Positions 13,694-26,189 of a stretch of 64,000 nucleotides of DNA are shown piece after piece (position 1 is the stretch's first letter; each line of letters opens with the position of its first letter). The notes beneath the pieces were generated by a model. It had not been told where the DNA came from, did not search any database, and worked only from the letters and a program-made list of their open reading frames with translations. This DNA comes from Fasciolopsis buskii. Its lineage: Eukaryota; Platyhelminthes; Trematoda; Plagiorchiida; Fasciolidae. The stretch covers positions 203,743 to 267,742 of the forward strand of contig LUCM01001703.1 in assembly GCA_008360955.1 (NCBI GenBank). Direction: 5' to 3'. A program made the position numbers and the translations under genes.

Positions 13694-14214
13694 CTCAATT
13701 CTGAAGTGAAAATGGTTTTAAGCTGATGCGTCTATTTTCGTAGCTGATGAAGTATGATTTATGCACTTAGGGGTAATTCGGTTTGATTCTTAAACTCATT
13801 GATCTAGAAAAGGTGATAGACGGGGGTTTATTCTGACATTTTATCCTTTGAGATTTCGAGGAATTTATTCAATGAAAACAATCAGTAAATTATTTAAATT
13901 TATCTAACATCATGAAAATTATAAACCAATGCGCAGTAAGGTGTGCATTATCCAGTCAGAAATGATTTGGAAAGAATGCCATTTGATGTCGTGAATAATG
14001 GTCATTCACAAATTCTGCTCACCAGTTTACTAATAAACTCAATATTCAAAAAACCTGTACGTAGTGAGTAAGGGTTACCAAGTTTGGAGGTGATCAGCGC
14101 TGAGAAGATCTGAATCTAACGATGCCAGGTCTAAAACACCCAGTGGTGACCGTTAGACCACAAGCAAAATGATATACCACAGGCTAGATTGATTTTAATA
14201 AACTGCGGTGGATT
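13694..14214. other. AT-rich unassigned segment with a SINE-like piece
   Basis: No gene is recognised. On the minus strand a tRNA-like A-box (TGGTCTAACGGTC, complement of 14148-14160) is followed by a degraded B-box (GTTAGATTCAGA, complement of 14109-14120). This suggests an eroded tRNA-derived SINE of roughly 90 bases. The rest is AT-rich. Confidence 0.3.
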
Positions 14215-15281
14215 AAAGGAAACCACCACCATCAGGTGTTCTCCACCTTCTTCCTAGGGATAAAAGTACCCGACCAATAAACCGAGTTCTGTTAAAATTT
14301 CTGGTTCAGAACACAACTATCGGTTCATCTATCCCAAAATTGCTCCCCTATTGCTGATTGTTAAATGATTCCGAACAGCGGGAACCCAAAAATGCTTTAC
14401 CAACGGGTGGGAATTAACGCGAAAACTTGTAAAAGCATAGGTGCAACTGAGAGTGAGGATGCGTTGAGAACAGATGATGCTGCATGCAAACTGATAGATA
14501 AATACACAAAAATCTTTGATATGTGGTGCACGAAAATAGTCAGTACATAAGACATTCAGCAAAAAACCACTCAGATCGAGTACATCCTCAACGTCCTATC
14601 AGGGTCGCATAAGCCTATGGTCTATTAATGAGCCATCAATACATACTGAAGGCAGCACAGCAACCGGCGGAGAGGAAGAATACAAAATACCAGATGGCTG
14701 AACACTGCTGGTGTAACAACTAGAGCGCAAGTGTCCTAGTTCAGGGTGAATCTGGTCAGCTCGGTTCGCCCAATAATAAACTCCAAACTTCAGAGCAACG
14801 CGTGGCCCGATTTGGTGCGGAATCAGAAAGAGGACGAGGCTGCTCCACAAATTCTGCGGTATTCTTCGAGAGCTAAAAATTAAGTACACAGCGACCATGC
14901 CCTTGACGGTAAGCCTCATTCGCTATCCAGCCAAAAGTAATTGAGAAAATAATACGAAAATCTGCGTAAAATGAGCGCTTGATGAAAAAGCATAAATAGA
15001 AAGTACCTTTCCTGTGGTTCAAGCAAATACGACGGTTTTTGCATGCTTGATCAGGCCCAGCAAACACTGTGCTGAACACAGCAGCCAAAAATCGGTGTGA
15101 ACGAACTGAACATCTACGGTCGACCAACGTGGGCGATAAAACGAGAGTGGACTGTAACAAAACAAACTGCCTTAATTCAGGGTTGCCCGTGACTACACTC
15201 AATGTCCGAAAATCAATCTCAACCAGAGAGGGAGAGGACAAAGCAAGGAAAGGTAACTGTATTGCGCAGAAAATAAACAAC
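14215..15281 (+). repeat. 1.07-kb near-identical direct repeat, copy 1
   Basis: This segment recurs at 17850-18917. The only difference I found is one A in a run (five here, six in copy 2, near 14388). The minus strand carries two open frames (135 and 106 codons at 14873-15280 and 14599-14919); the plus strand has a basic 77-codon frame (15069-15302). None is recognised. The repeat does not start with TG or end with CA and no target-site duplication is evident, so a pair of LTRs is not supported. Beyond the right edge the two loci stay alignable at clearly lower identity for about 80-100 bases with a 35-base length difference. Confidence 0.9.
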
Positions 15282-17849
15282 TACCGCAATCAGTGTCGTT
15301 GAGTGTGAATTCAGCAAAAACTGTCCGCTGTCGGATAAAGAATGAACAGATTTAACGAGGCAAAGACTTTTCCATCAAGTGCGATGTTACTCCGGGTTCC
15401 CAGGTCTCCAACCCTCCCTTCAACCCCGAGCACGCATCAACCTGCCAATTCCTATACTGAAGGCGAAGAGAATAGTGACGAAATCGGAAATGAATATCAG
15501 CCGAGCACAGTAAAAATCCATTCATCGCAGACTCGATGTGTGCTTCACTGACAGCGTCGAGGTAGTATCCCAAAACGGCGATATATTGATATGCGCACGC
15601 CGATCGATTAAAATCGGCGTGCTATGAGAGTTGGTATTAAATCACATCGTCTTTTTCTGTATTATAGAGCATTAATGAACTATTCGGCAGTGGAGAAGAT
15701 TGGTCCCTAGACTGTTACTGTTGCCCTATTCTAGTTGATGGAATTAGTAACTCTCGCTAAACATTCCCTTACAGATTGTTGACCGTCAAACTTAACGAGA
15801 TATTGCACCCTGTTGCCTCGATGAAATGCAGACGGATCTAGTGATCGACTAAACACACTTGGTTGCTAAGGCAGACATTTTGCAATGTGGTTATTTTCTT
15901 GTAGTCTTCGTCTCGATTTGCTCGTTGGCGCCAACTAATTCCATTTCAAACAGAGACTGTTGGTGTCCTACTCTCCTATCGTCTGAAATGCAGGTGTGTT
16001 TACATGTGTGAATATATCTACTTATATGTATGCGCGTGTGCTCGTGTATGTGCGCGTGAATTCATCCTGTAAACGATGGCTGCGATCTCATTCTCGCCAA
16101 ATCACCTCCTGCGGCAATCAGATATTACTGTCTCATTTTACAAATGTGCGTAGTGCACTTAGTTTGGTAAAACGATTAGCCAATTTCTAGACAAAAACTC
16201 ACCGGGCAGTTTTGGGCTCCACCTGTGTCCAGGAAGATTGGTATAAACCGTGAACTCTGTAACTTTTCCCAGGGTAATAGGCTTGGAGTTTCCAGACCTT
16301 AACATAGATTTTTGCAAGGAAGTCCTCGTTCTCTGACCAGGATATTTCTGCATTGTACAAATAAGAAACGTTGACTAAACTTAGAGAATACTGCTGCATG
16401 GTACGGGGAATCGATGGATATCTTCATCAGACCAGATATTTCATGGGTTTATGTTAAAGGGACTGTAGAATACGGCTGATAAGTGCCGGAAAACAACAAA
16501 AAGCATCCAAGTCGGATTTATGAAATCTTACCTTTGTCATAGCTGTGGCAATTCCGATACATTGGTGCCTTGACAGTCAGTGAACTGTGCTTCAGCAAAC
16601 CAGGCATGGAAACAAATTGCTTTAGGTAAATAAGATACGACGACATCAAAGGACAATCAAGGTAAATAATGAAATGTTAGTCTTCCCGGTTGTAAACTTG
16701 CCTTAAGAAGGGTCGTTCACAGTGAATGAAAATTTAACGAATTGCATCTCACATCAACGCTGAGTTATTAACATCAGGATATTCACAATGAAGTGTAGTT
16801 CCGTCTAGCAATCAGGATACACGGGCTACTTGCTCGCCTCTGGAAGTCACCCATTAAGGGAAATTTATGTAACCCTCGTAGTTCGGCTGGCCCAGCTGCA
16901 CAAATTGTAGGTACTATCTCAAGTTGATTAGCCGTGTCCATCAATTTCGATAATACAATCTACGAAACGATTGTTTGCTCAACACATTTAAAGATCAAAG
17001 AAACACTCCGCGTGTCCGCCATTCCTATTATTAAGACTTCAGGCGAAATACGGTGTGACCCACTACGGTCCAAATCCGATCAGGGTCAATGAAGGCAAAT
17101 CGAGTTCCTCAGTTACTACACCATCTGGACTGGCTCTCAGATGTTTGATCAACATTGTCACCAAATGACACTTCATTCACTGGTTTTCCGTGCCAGCTAT
17201 CCCTTACTCACAAGACACGATTGGATTTCGCTGAAGCGATGAATTTGAAAGTAAACATACACTGAATTTCAAATCAAATTTAACCTGGCCTTTTTTAGAT
17301 TGACTGGATTATACCTTGTATTGTGACAGACTGGGGTCTCGTTATCAGGTCACAGTCTCAAAATGAGCCAGCTATGCCCAAATGGTATTGACCTGTATGA
17401 GGCTGAAAGGAATGCACCACACTTCACGGAAAAAAGATAGCAGCCCTAAGGAGAACGTTTACGGGATAGCTGGTTTGATGAATTGAGGCCTAAATGTGGG
17501 ATCTGTTTTTCATCCTAATGACATTTGCTAATGTTCACAGGTGTTCAGCCAATGAATCACAGCTGCACCCACTTGAATCTGAGCGATGCGTCTCATGTTT
17601 TCGTATTTTCGGCTGTCGGAGTCATATCAACTGACCTGCGGGTCATGACAAAAAAAAGTTTCACGGTCTGCATGAAACTCGAGCAATATAAGATTGATCG
17701 GTGGAGCAAAGCGCGGTCGGCTTGAGAGACAACCTGCGTCACGCACGAGTTTCCGTGTCGGATGAGTAATTTACGCGACTGCGTGTCACGAGTGATGTGT
17801 CACAAGCCCACCACGTTGGTGGTCATGCCAACGTCTATATCGGTCGATA
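15282..17849. other. spacer between the 1.07-kb repeats
   Basis: The 2.57 kb between the two repeats has no recognised coding sequence, no reverse transcriptase or integrase motif, and no obvious tRNA primer-binding site. It therefore does not look like the inside of an LTR retrotransposon. A perfect hairpin lies at 15595-15622. Confidence 0.5.
15595..15622. repeat. perfect 10-bp hairpin
   Basis: GCACGCCGAT at 15595-15604 is followed, after an 8-base AT-rich loop, by its exact reverse complement at 15613-15622. No T-run or family context suggests a terminator or a known RNA. Function is unknown. Confidence 0.7.
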
Positions 17850-18917
17850 AAAGGAAACCACCACCATCAGGTGTTCTCCACCTTCTTCCTAGGGATAAAA
17901 GTACCCGACCAATAAACCGAGTTCTGTTAAAATTTCTGGTTCAGAACACAACTATCGGTTCATCTATCCCAAAATTGCTCCCCTATTGCTGATTGTTAAA
18001 TGATTCCGAACAGCGGGAACCCAAAAAATGCTTTACCAACGGGTGGGAATTAACGCGAAAACTTGTAAAAGCATAGGTGCAACTGAGAGTGAGGATGCGT
18101 TGAGAACAGATGATGCTGCATGCAAACTGATAGATAAATACACAAAAATCTTTGATATGTGGTGCACGAAAATAGTCAGTACATAAGACATTCAGCAAAA
18201 AACCACTCAGATCGAGTACATCCTCAACGTCCTATCAGGGTCGCATAAGCCTATGGTCTATTAATGAGCCATCAATACATACTGAAGGCAGCACAGCAAC
18301 CGGCGGAGAGGAAGAATACAAAATACCAGATGGCTGAACACTGCTGGTGTAACAACTAGAGCGCAAGTGTCCTAGTTCAGGGTGAATCTGGTCAGCTCGG
18401 TTCGCCCAATAATAAACTCCAAACTTCAGAGCAACGCGTGGCCCGATTTGGTGCGGAATCAGAAAGAGGACGAGGCTGCTCCACAAATTCTGCGGTATTC
18501 TTCGAGAGCTAAAAATTAAGTACACAGCGACCATGCCCTTGACGGTAAGCCTCATTCGCTATCCAGCCAAAAGTAATTGAGAAAATAATACGAAAATCTG
18601 CGTAAAATGAGCGCTTGATGAAAAAGCATAAATAGAAAGTACCTTTCCTGTGGTTCAAGCAAATACGACGGTTTTTGCATGCTTGATCAGGCCCAGCAAA
18701 CACTGTGCTGAACACAGCAGCCAAAAATCGGTGTGAACGAACTGAACATCTACGGTCGACCAACGTGGGCGATAAAACGAGAGTGGACTGTAACAAAACA
18801 AACTGCCTTAATTCAGGGTTGCCCGTGACTACACTCAATGTCCGAAAATCAATCTCAACCAGAGAGGGAGAGGACAAAGCAAGGAAAGGTAACTGTATTG
18901 CGCAGAAAATAAACAAC
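17850..18917 (+). repeat. 1.07-kb near-identical direct repeat, copy 2
   Basis: Second copy of 14215-15281 at an offset of 3635-3636 bases, same orientation, with one extra A. The same unrecognised frames are present (minus strand 18509-18925 and 18235-18555). The left flank has no extended match. The right flank (about 18918-18990) is a diverged homologue of 15282-15390, including the shared block GAACAGATTTAACGAG. Confidence 0.9.
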
Positions 18918-21159
18918 GACCACAATCATTGTCATATACAGAGAGAACAGATTTAACGAGAGAAAGGCTTTTCAATTGATCATAGTTTTGTATCTGTGTT
19001 TACCTTCCGCTGTTCACATTTTGGGGAAACGTTATTCATCTCTGCGAAACGAGTGGAAGGTAGAATTCAATGAACTACTGAAGTCATTTCGCTCCGTCAA
19101 TTACAAGCGAGAACATGGATTTGTTATTTCGCAGGTGTAATCCCGTCCTTCTGCCATCTGAATGTTCTCCTAAAATTACTTGACTGATATTCGACTATTT
19201 CCAGGATACTTTTTCGAGGTAGATGAGTGTGGAAAAGCTAAACATTAATTTGCTGATGATTTTTGAAATGCCCCCATTCACAATGGAATGGCTGGTGCTC
19301 ATCTGTCTAAAGCCCTGTCGTCCCAACGTTCACTTCTCACCAAAATCGAGGAATCAGTTAGCCTATTCAGCAAAGATCAGAAAGACTGAAATTTATTTAT
19401 CGTCTATTTGTACTTAAAGAATCAGTTTGGTGAAGACTTGACTTTGATGGCATAAACTATAAATGGAATCGTTCTTAAGAACTGACAACAACTTTTACAG
19501 TCGTCTTGTGATTCGGTTTTTAGAGGTATTTCACCCACGTAATGCGCTTCTCACCGTCACCACCCTTACGTATTGGCCAATCCAATATTGGATTTTGTAG
19601 TTACGTAATTATACCCTAAATATGCATGCATTCTTGCTTTTTATGTACTTTTATCTTGCTGCTATATAATGAAAAGAGTCCACCGGAGAAAGTCTGTTCG
19701 ATTAATTTGATTTGACTATGGATAATGTATGCAGGAGAATATGAATAACTTTACCATAATCGCTGTCTTCGGTACACTGTGAGAAGCAAATCAATCGTTC
19801 AAAGACATGTTAGTTAAACTTGATCCGGGTTTCGGTGTGATTTTGAGTCGAAGACCTTCCACAGTACTTAGCGAAATGAATTGTAATGAAAACCGGTGTA
19901 GTGAGAAGAGAATTATCATACACGAGTGGAAAACTGTGCGACACATCTGAGTAACTATGCGGCAATTGTGTTTAAATGTTGGAAAAGGCTGAGTGAATAA
20001 GAGAAAACCTGTAGTTATTTTGTGATTGATAAGCAGTCCTTTCATATTTACAATGAACATGGTCAGTATTATGGTCAAGCTTCTCCTTGACAGGCTACAA
20101 ATATACGCAACAACAGAAATCCTTCAAGCAATCATATTTACTGGACTACCCAAACACTTTTTAGCCAGGAAGACAGTACTTAGCTTACCTTGAATCATTG
20201 GCTGAAATTCAAAGGTTAGAAAAGTGCAGTTTGTCTACACCAAAGCATGTGCGCTATTCAAATACACAGACCATTCATGTCCGTTGGTATGAATATCACA
20301 TGCGGTACGGAAATATGCTGTTATAGTCGACCGTATATTGAACTGCCAATTTTGCAAACGCCAAGAGCTATGTGAGAAAGAACCGAACACAGAAACCCGG
20401 CAACTTTTGTGCCCTACGGTCTAGCTGGTGTTAGCCACTAATACGTTCTCGTTTATACCATCTACCGGGAATTTATGCGGTTTCATAATACGCATCTCGA
20501 CGTGAACTGATCTGGGCACAGGATAATCCATAACAAATTCTGAGAAATATTATGGATATCCGGATCTAAGACGAACGTTTCTAGATAATGGAGCATTTTT
20601 ATTCCGTGTATTAGTAAACAGACACTGAAAACCAATGGACTGACCAATTAGAAAGTGGAATTGGCGCGGAGTTGGTGCTTCTTTGGATAAACCAAAGGCA
20701 TCGCCCAATTTTCTTATTTTACTCAAACACGATCGACTTTCTCAGCCCTCGCTACCCGTTTACGTTCCACTGTGGAAGTGTCTGCGGCCACTGCTCCTTC
20801 GTACAAAGCTTGCAGCATGTGAGTCCGATTGGCCCAGGTAACATGCAAAAATCTGGCACATAAGCTGAGCTTTTGTGTTGCTCCCTGAGCTTTGGCCTGG
20901 GGAGTTCGAAATGTTGTCATTCCACTACGAACTGAATATGACAAGGGGCTGCTATTCTAATATCAGTTTACCCTGAAAGGGTTCATAAATCCGCCTCAAT
21001 AATGAATCGACCATGGTCAGGCAGCTGACGCCGTGGCGCCTCAGCCAGAAAATCGCATGTTCGGATCTCTCCCTCGTCGGTCATCATCGTCATCAACTTT
21101 CAGCGTTAAACAACAAGAGCACCACCTTTTCGGCACAGTTATATGATTGAGAAAACAAT
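18918..21159. other. no recognised gene
   Basis: After the repeat's diverged flank, nothing recognisable was found on either strand. Frames are short and of unremarkable composition. Confidence 0.45.
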
Positions 21160-21252
21160 TTTCATGAAATAACTCATCATATGATATCATCGCTCAACTC
21201 ACCATAAAGAAACCATGGAAGCACTGTACAGCTGTTTCATCCTTGTTAGGAA
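21160..21252 (-). repeat. inverted repeat arm (partner 25381-25474)
   Basis: About 93 bases match the reverse complement of 25381-25474 with only a few mismatches. The partner lies at the 3' end of the plus-strand RTE relic, in the reverse-transcriptase region. This arm is probably a detached minus-strand fragment of the same family. Both arms contain TTTCTTTATG followed by GTGAGTT when read in the RTE sense. Confidence 0.7.
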
Positions 21253-22879
21253 TGATGAGTGGTGCATATGGACAGCGCCCGAACGATTTTGAGTCGAACG
21301 CCTTAGCCATTATGCTACCGGGCAGGTTCTGAACGGGTTGTTGAATTTCACCACATGATGTTGTAACTAGGGGTTGAAAAAGGCTTCCAAAGAGGTATAA
21401 AATGAGCCAACATAAAAATTACTACTCGCTGAGTAAACGAATAACGGCACAGTTACCAGCAAACGAAGTCAGCCTGTTTCGTTAACGGTTGGGGCCGAAT
21501 TTCACTAATCGTGTTATGAAACGGTTTCCAGTTGCATGAAAGCAAACTATTTAATCACAACAACAAAAAATAACCATGGATAGGCAAATTAGTGATAGGA
21601 CAATTCACTATTTGTTACTTGTACTGACTGAGAGCAACCTTATCCGGATCATATGTGGAGCAATCATATTGATGTCCAAATAAGAATGCGCGATCGGCGA
21701 AAAACATCACTGAGGATGTGAATGATTGCAATGGATACAGAACTTCATCTCGACGTGGTGTACTGGCTTGCGTGCTTCTGTGACCCGACGAGCTGTACAG
21801 GGTGTCTTGTCTCAAACCGAAGATCCAATCATGCCTGGAAAGTCAATGGGTAGAGGCCTGGCGAAGTAGCCCCCTGATACACCAGATGGGGGCTGATTTG
21901 AGCTGGCAACTCAGTCGGAAAAATTCGCGGGAGAATAATTGACCCAAATAGATGGGTTTCCACCTAGCCACTCCCTGCTGCCTTGCGGACAGATTCGTGT
22001 GAGAATCAAAAGCTTTGGTTGGGATCCCTAATTGTTGTGGCCATCAGTGACTGAACTTCGTAGCAGTCATCGTGCAAAAACCTCAATGAATGGCACAAAC
22101 AGGATGAATTCCATATTGCATCGGTCGTCTCACAGGAAAATTGGGAGCGAGCTACCTATTGCTTCGAACACTTAGTAGTGATGGGCGTGCGAATACTTCG
22201 AGTGCCGGTGATGGTTAGCGCCTTACTGCCTGCGGGTCAAGCTTTTGGGTCAAAGGCTCCGGTTAGGGTTTCCAAACGAAAACGTTTTCCGGAGTGTGGG
22301 AAGCCGTGTAGTAGCACTTGCCCAAATTCATCCAGAACCGTTTCTTCAAGGAACCCTTCAAATTTACGTTCTTTCGGTGCAGGGACCGAGCAATTTGTCA
22401 AAAGGAACTGCGGCCAGGCGGAATTATTTGATGGTAGAATTAAGGTTAAGGGGAAAAGAGCTAGCAAGCATTATGCAAACCTAAATGTTCACTTCATTTA
22501 TCCGCCCTCAATGTCAGCACCACCAACCAAATAGGGCAAGAGCTGCCCCAAGTAGAATTATTGAAACTTTCAAAATAGACATAGGTCGTCTCCTGAACGC
22601 GCGTACAGGATCCCACTTCCATAATCACTCTCGTAGCCCAGATAGAGCATCCTTCTCGCTTCGCTCTCAGCGTTTCGGATGATCCGATTTCGAGCATTCG
22701 TGGTCAGGTTGGCATTGGGACCGCTCTACGCATGCGAGCGCAGCGTGCACTATGAGGCTGGACATCAATCAACAGCCGTCTATTTGAATTTCGGTTGGAC
22801 GGTTCTGCATTTGTCAATAGCAGGCGGTAGAAGAGCCGCTGTATGTTCATCGTACTGAGGCAGATCCCTTGAGGCGAAA
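21253..22879. other. unassigned, possibly 5' flank of an RTE copy
   Basis: No gene is recognised. Overlapping frames of 118 and 79 codons at 22178-22534 (plus) have no family resemblance. From about 22760 the sequence starts to resemble the lead-in of the RTE endonuclease that follows, but stops interrupt it. Confidence 0.35.
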
Positions 22880-25474
22880 GACCATTTCTACCGAAAGCTA
22901 TCTGGAGTACTCATAAGTGTGCCTTTAACGGACGTCGTGGTCATTGCTGGCAATTTTATCTCCCAGCTTCGTCACTTAACAGAGAAGGAATGACAAAGGG
23001 GATGCAAATATTCTGTTCCAGACCATCGAACTGTTCTCACCACAAACTGTTTCTGGCAAACACCAATTTTTATCAAAAAACGACATCGGGTCACCTGGCG
23101 CCCCCCTTCGCTTTTACAGCGTTGAACTGAGATCGATCACATTGCCACCAGTCACCGGTTGCGAGAATCAGCTGGGCATTGCCGATCATTCTGGTTCACA
23201 TCCGTGGACTCAGGTCATGCTTTGGGTCATGCTCGTTCTTTCGAAGGGAATCGATTGTTTTTGGACAACATTTTACAAAAACCCGCTTTGACGCCTAATG
23301 TCAGTTTTGCCGCATTTGTTTGGATGCGTTTTTTTATCACTCATGAGATTCGTATGTTTCCGCTCGTGCTGAACACTTCGAGGGTCTTCGCTTCCGAACT
23401 GCTTCCACTAACCAGCATTGCTCCGCCGTGGCTTTCCTGCTCTTGTACTGTCGGTGCTGTTTTGACACCACGATATGTACAATGCATTACCCGCACCTGA
23501 TTGTTGGATCGGGTCATCTCCGTTGAGTCTACTGAGTGGCTTGGTTAATCGTACTATAGAAATCAGTTAGAGAGCAAGTTTGGGTTCATATTTGATACCT
23601 TTTTTGCACACTACGTGATCCAGCTGATTTTAGGATTGCTTTGAGCGTTTAAGCGTGGCGAGTGGTTTGACTGGATTCCAGTCAACGGCCTTTCATGTGC
23701 AGTTTAGTTGGCCGGATCTGAACGTGTCAATGACAGTCGACTGTAGTGCTGTTATTTGGTCATTCCATCTGTGTGTGGGTCACTGATCGTACCTCCCCGA
23801 GAGTTATCACGTTTACTCCAAATTGCGCGTTTAACGGTTGTTGTGGTTCTGGCTGGTGATTTTAACTTCCAAACGTGGTCAGTTAGCGGAGATGGAACGG
23901 CAGATGGAATGCAAACATTCTGTCCCAGCCCTTCTGATCGAAAACGGAGACCGCTTGATTCAAGTATGATCTGGCCACAAACTGCATCGGGTTGCCTGAC
24001 ACCCCTCTTCGACTTCACAGCGTTGAAATGAGATCGATCACATTGCCACCAGTCACCGGCTGTGAGGATCAACCAAGCATTGCCGATCATTCTGGTCCAT
24101 ATCTGTGGACTCAGATCCTGCTTTGGGTTATGCTCGCTTTTGTTTGCCCCAACTCCGTCGTCATACTAGTACAAGATCCACTTGCCCTGAACAACTGATT
24201 CTAGACGATATTCGGGAACTTCAGTCCCATTCGGAACCTTCCGCGCATATGCCGTCTCAACAAAATACACAGACTCTGAACGAAGATTGTGAACAGACCA
24301 AAGCTGCCCTGTACTCATCGGGAACTGACACACAGGACTCCTTGCCACGTAAACCTCGAAAGCGATGAATATCCTCGACTTCAGTTGCACACTTACGTGT
24401 TAGCGGATCCGTTCTCCCGAATACAATACAACGAGGCCCGTGTACTACTAAGACATCAACTGACCAGGGGTCTGGGAAATGGTTGGGAGGAGTGGTGGAT
24501 ACAGAAGGGCAGAGAACTGGCGAGGGCTACAGTTATCGTCAGTAGTCGCAACCTTCACCGGCTGATTACGATAACCGGTCCACAGAAACCGAGCGAATGT
24601 TAAGTACTTAAGGAATTGGATAGCACACTGATTTGCTTTCAGGAGCGTGTCGGCTGGTGCGTTGGTCAAAAGAGCGCAAGCAGTGGTTTAGTTGGCCCAC
24701 AGCCACAGTGGGCATTTCACTTATGCATATAAGTGAAACAATGCAGATGGAGACCAGTCCTCCATTCGAGATGAAGGACATCAGGGAGTTCGGTTTCCTT
24801 AGAAAACGAAAGATAGTGAAACCAGGTGAATTGTAGTCATCCATTTTCAAAGATGGTGACGAAGTGTCAACCGCATAGTTGGCAAAACTCTTGCGATCAA
24901 TCTAGGAAAGCGAAGAGATTCCTAAGGACTGCTGTGAATCGGTGATTGAGCCGATTTACATGAAAGGCGATAGATTCTATTGAGAAAACCACAGAGGAAT
25001 TAGTTAAGTGAGTATCACATTCAAACGTCTTGCGGATATTATGGCTCGCCGATTATTTAGTACTCTCGAAAGACATATGCGCGAGAATAAGGCTGGTTTT
25101 CATCCCGGCCGGGGTTCTATTGAGCAAACCTTCACTTTGCAATAGACCTTAGAACATTGGCACATGCTCCGTAGACCCATGGTGGCTATGCTTTTTATTT
25201 GAAACCCATGTTTGATTCAGTTGACCGTGATATTCTGAAACACTACATATCATTGAAGGACGTCTCGAATAAGTGGTTTCACTTATCCAATCCCTGTCTG
25301 CGAATAGCCGAAACCGAGTTCCTGCCGAAGGCGATGTTTCACCCGAATTCACCGCGAGATGTAGTCCTCGACACGGATGATTCCTAACAAGGATGAAACA
25401 GCTGTACAGTGCTTCCATGGTTTCTTTATGGTGAGTTAAGCGATGATATCAAATGGTGAATTATTTCATGAAAA
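22880..25474 (+). mobile_element. RTE-type non-LTR retrotransposon relic with duplicated endonuclease region
   Basis: Plus-strand pieces in family order. A first endonuclease fragment (about 22910-23300) contains a degraded AGDFNAQ box (22940-22966, read as IAGNFISQ). A second fragment (about 23650-24200) opens with a tract related to the one at 29791 and has the box as VLAGDFNF (23846-23866), continuing into the TWR...QIDHIAI-like end. The two fragments align at an offset near 900 bases, for example 23121-23235 with 24020-24135. A linker follows, with GWEEWWIQKGRELARATV and RLITITGPQKPSE (24480-24600), then the start of the reverse transcriptase (ENKAGFHPGRGSIEQTFTL, 25080-25140, and FDSVDRDI at 25208-25231). 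Motifs B to C are missing. Stops and frameshifts throughout show it is inactive. The family call is confident; the clade name is from recall of typical RTE proteins. Confidence 0.7.
25381..25474 (+). repeat. inverted repeat arm (partner 21160-21252)
   Basis: Right arm of the inverted pair, directly at the point where the RTE reverse transcriptase relic stops being recognisable. See the left arm for the match. Confidence 0.7.
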
Positions 25475-25944
25475 CACAATTTGGCGAAAAAGTTCGTTTT
25501 CAGTGATTCGTACTCATGTCATTAAATCACTATAAATTTAGAAGAAATTCACTTTAGAAAAGATTGAGTTAGTCAGATAAAAGTATGGGTGGGGAAGGGA
25601 TTTTGGGGTTACATGCATAACCTGAATACACAAGAACGTGTTATGAACGTTGCCTCAGTCACGTGATTGTGAAACTTCCCTTGAGAAAGACTACCCACAG
25701 TAGTCGAAATGTGGGCACAGTGCATCTACCAACAACGCTATGTTATCAACATTACACCATTCACAACTAACGTGTTGTGTTAATTGTTTTGCTGTCTAGG
25801 GTTTGGATTGGAAGGGAGGGTGGGCCAGAGGAGTTGCGGCGCAACCACAAATTGTTTTTGAGAACACAGTGGGGGATTGTGAAGACCGATTGCAACAGCT
25901 TCCACAGTGCTCAAGAGGTGACAATTTGCCCACCTGGATTGTTG
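25475..25944. other. no recognised gene
   Basis: Nothing recognised between the end of the RTE relic and the SINE-like piece. Confidence 0.45.
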
Positions 25945-26045
25945 TACTCTGACCTTATACGGGGTCCGGAAAGCTTGCGTCACATTCACGGTGTGGTTAG
26001 TCTGTGCTAGATGTGAAACCACTGCGCTACTAAGTGACTTAATTG
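25945..26045 (-). mobile_element. possible tRNA-derived SINE fragment
   Basis: On the minus strand TAGTAGCGCAGTGGTT resembles a polymerase III A-box, followed by TCTAGCACAGAC and a long flank. No clear B-box follows, so this is a weak call. Confidence 0.25.
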
Positions 26046-26189
26046 TTCCAGTGCCTAACCATGCAGGGATGGTGCTCACGGATGCCTTCAGACAAGTGCC
26101 TGGTCGAGCGGCCGATTTACATTGTCCAACAGGAACGTGAGTGAATAGACATAAAACGGGCTGCAGAATCGGGAAACATGTCTTTTAGT

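Noticed and set aside
14215..18917. LTR retrotransposon with 1.07-kb LTRs
   Set aside because: No TG...CA ends, no target-site duplication, no primer-binding site, and no reverse transcriptase or integrase in the 2.6-kb interior.
22178..22534. 118-codon ORF as a host gene
   Set aside because: Overlapping frames on both strands and no family resemblance; lies in the lead-in to an RTE relic.
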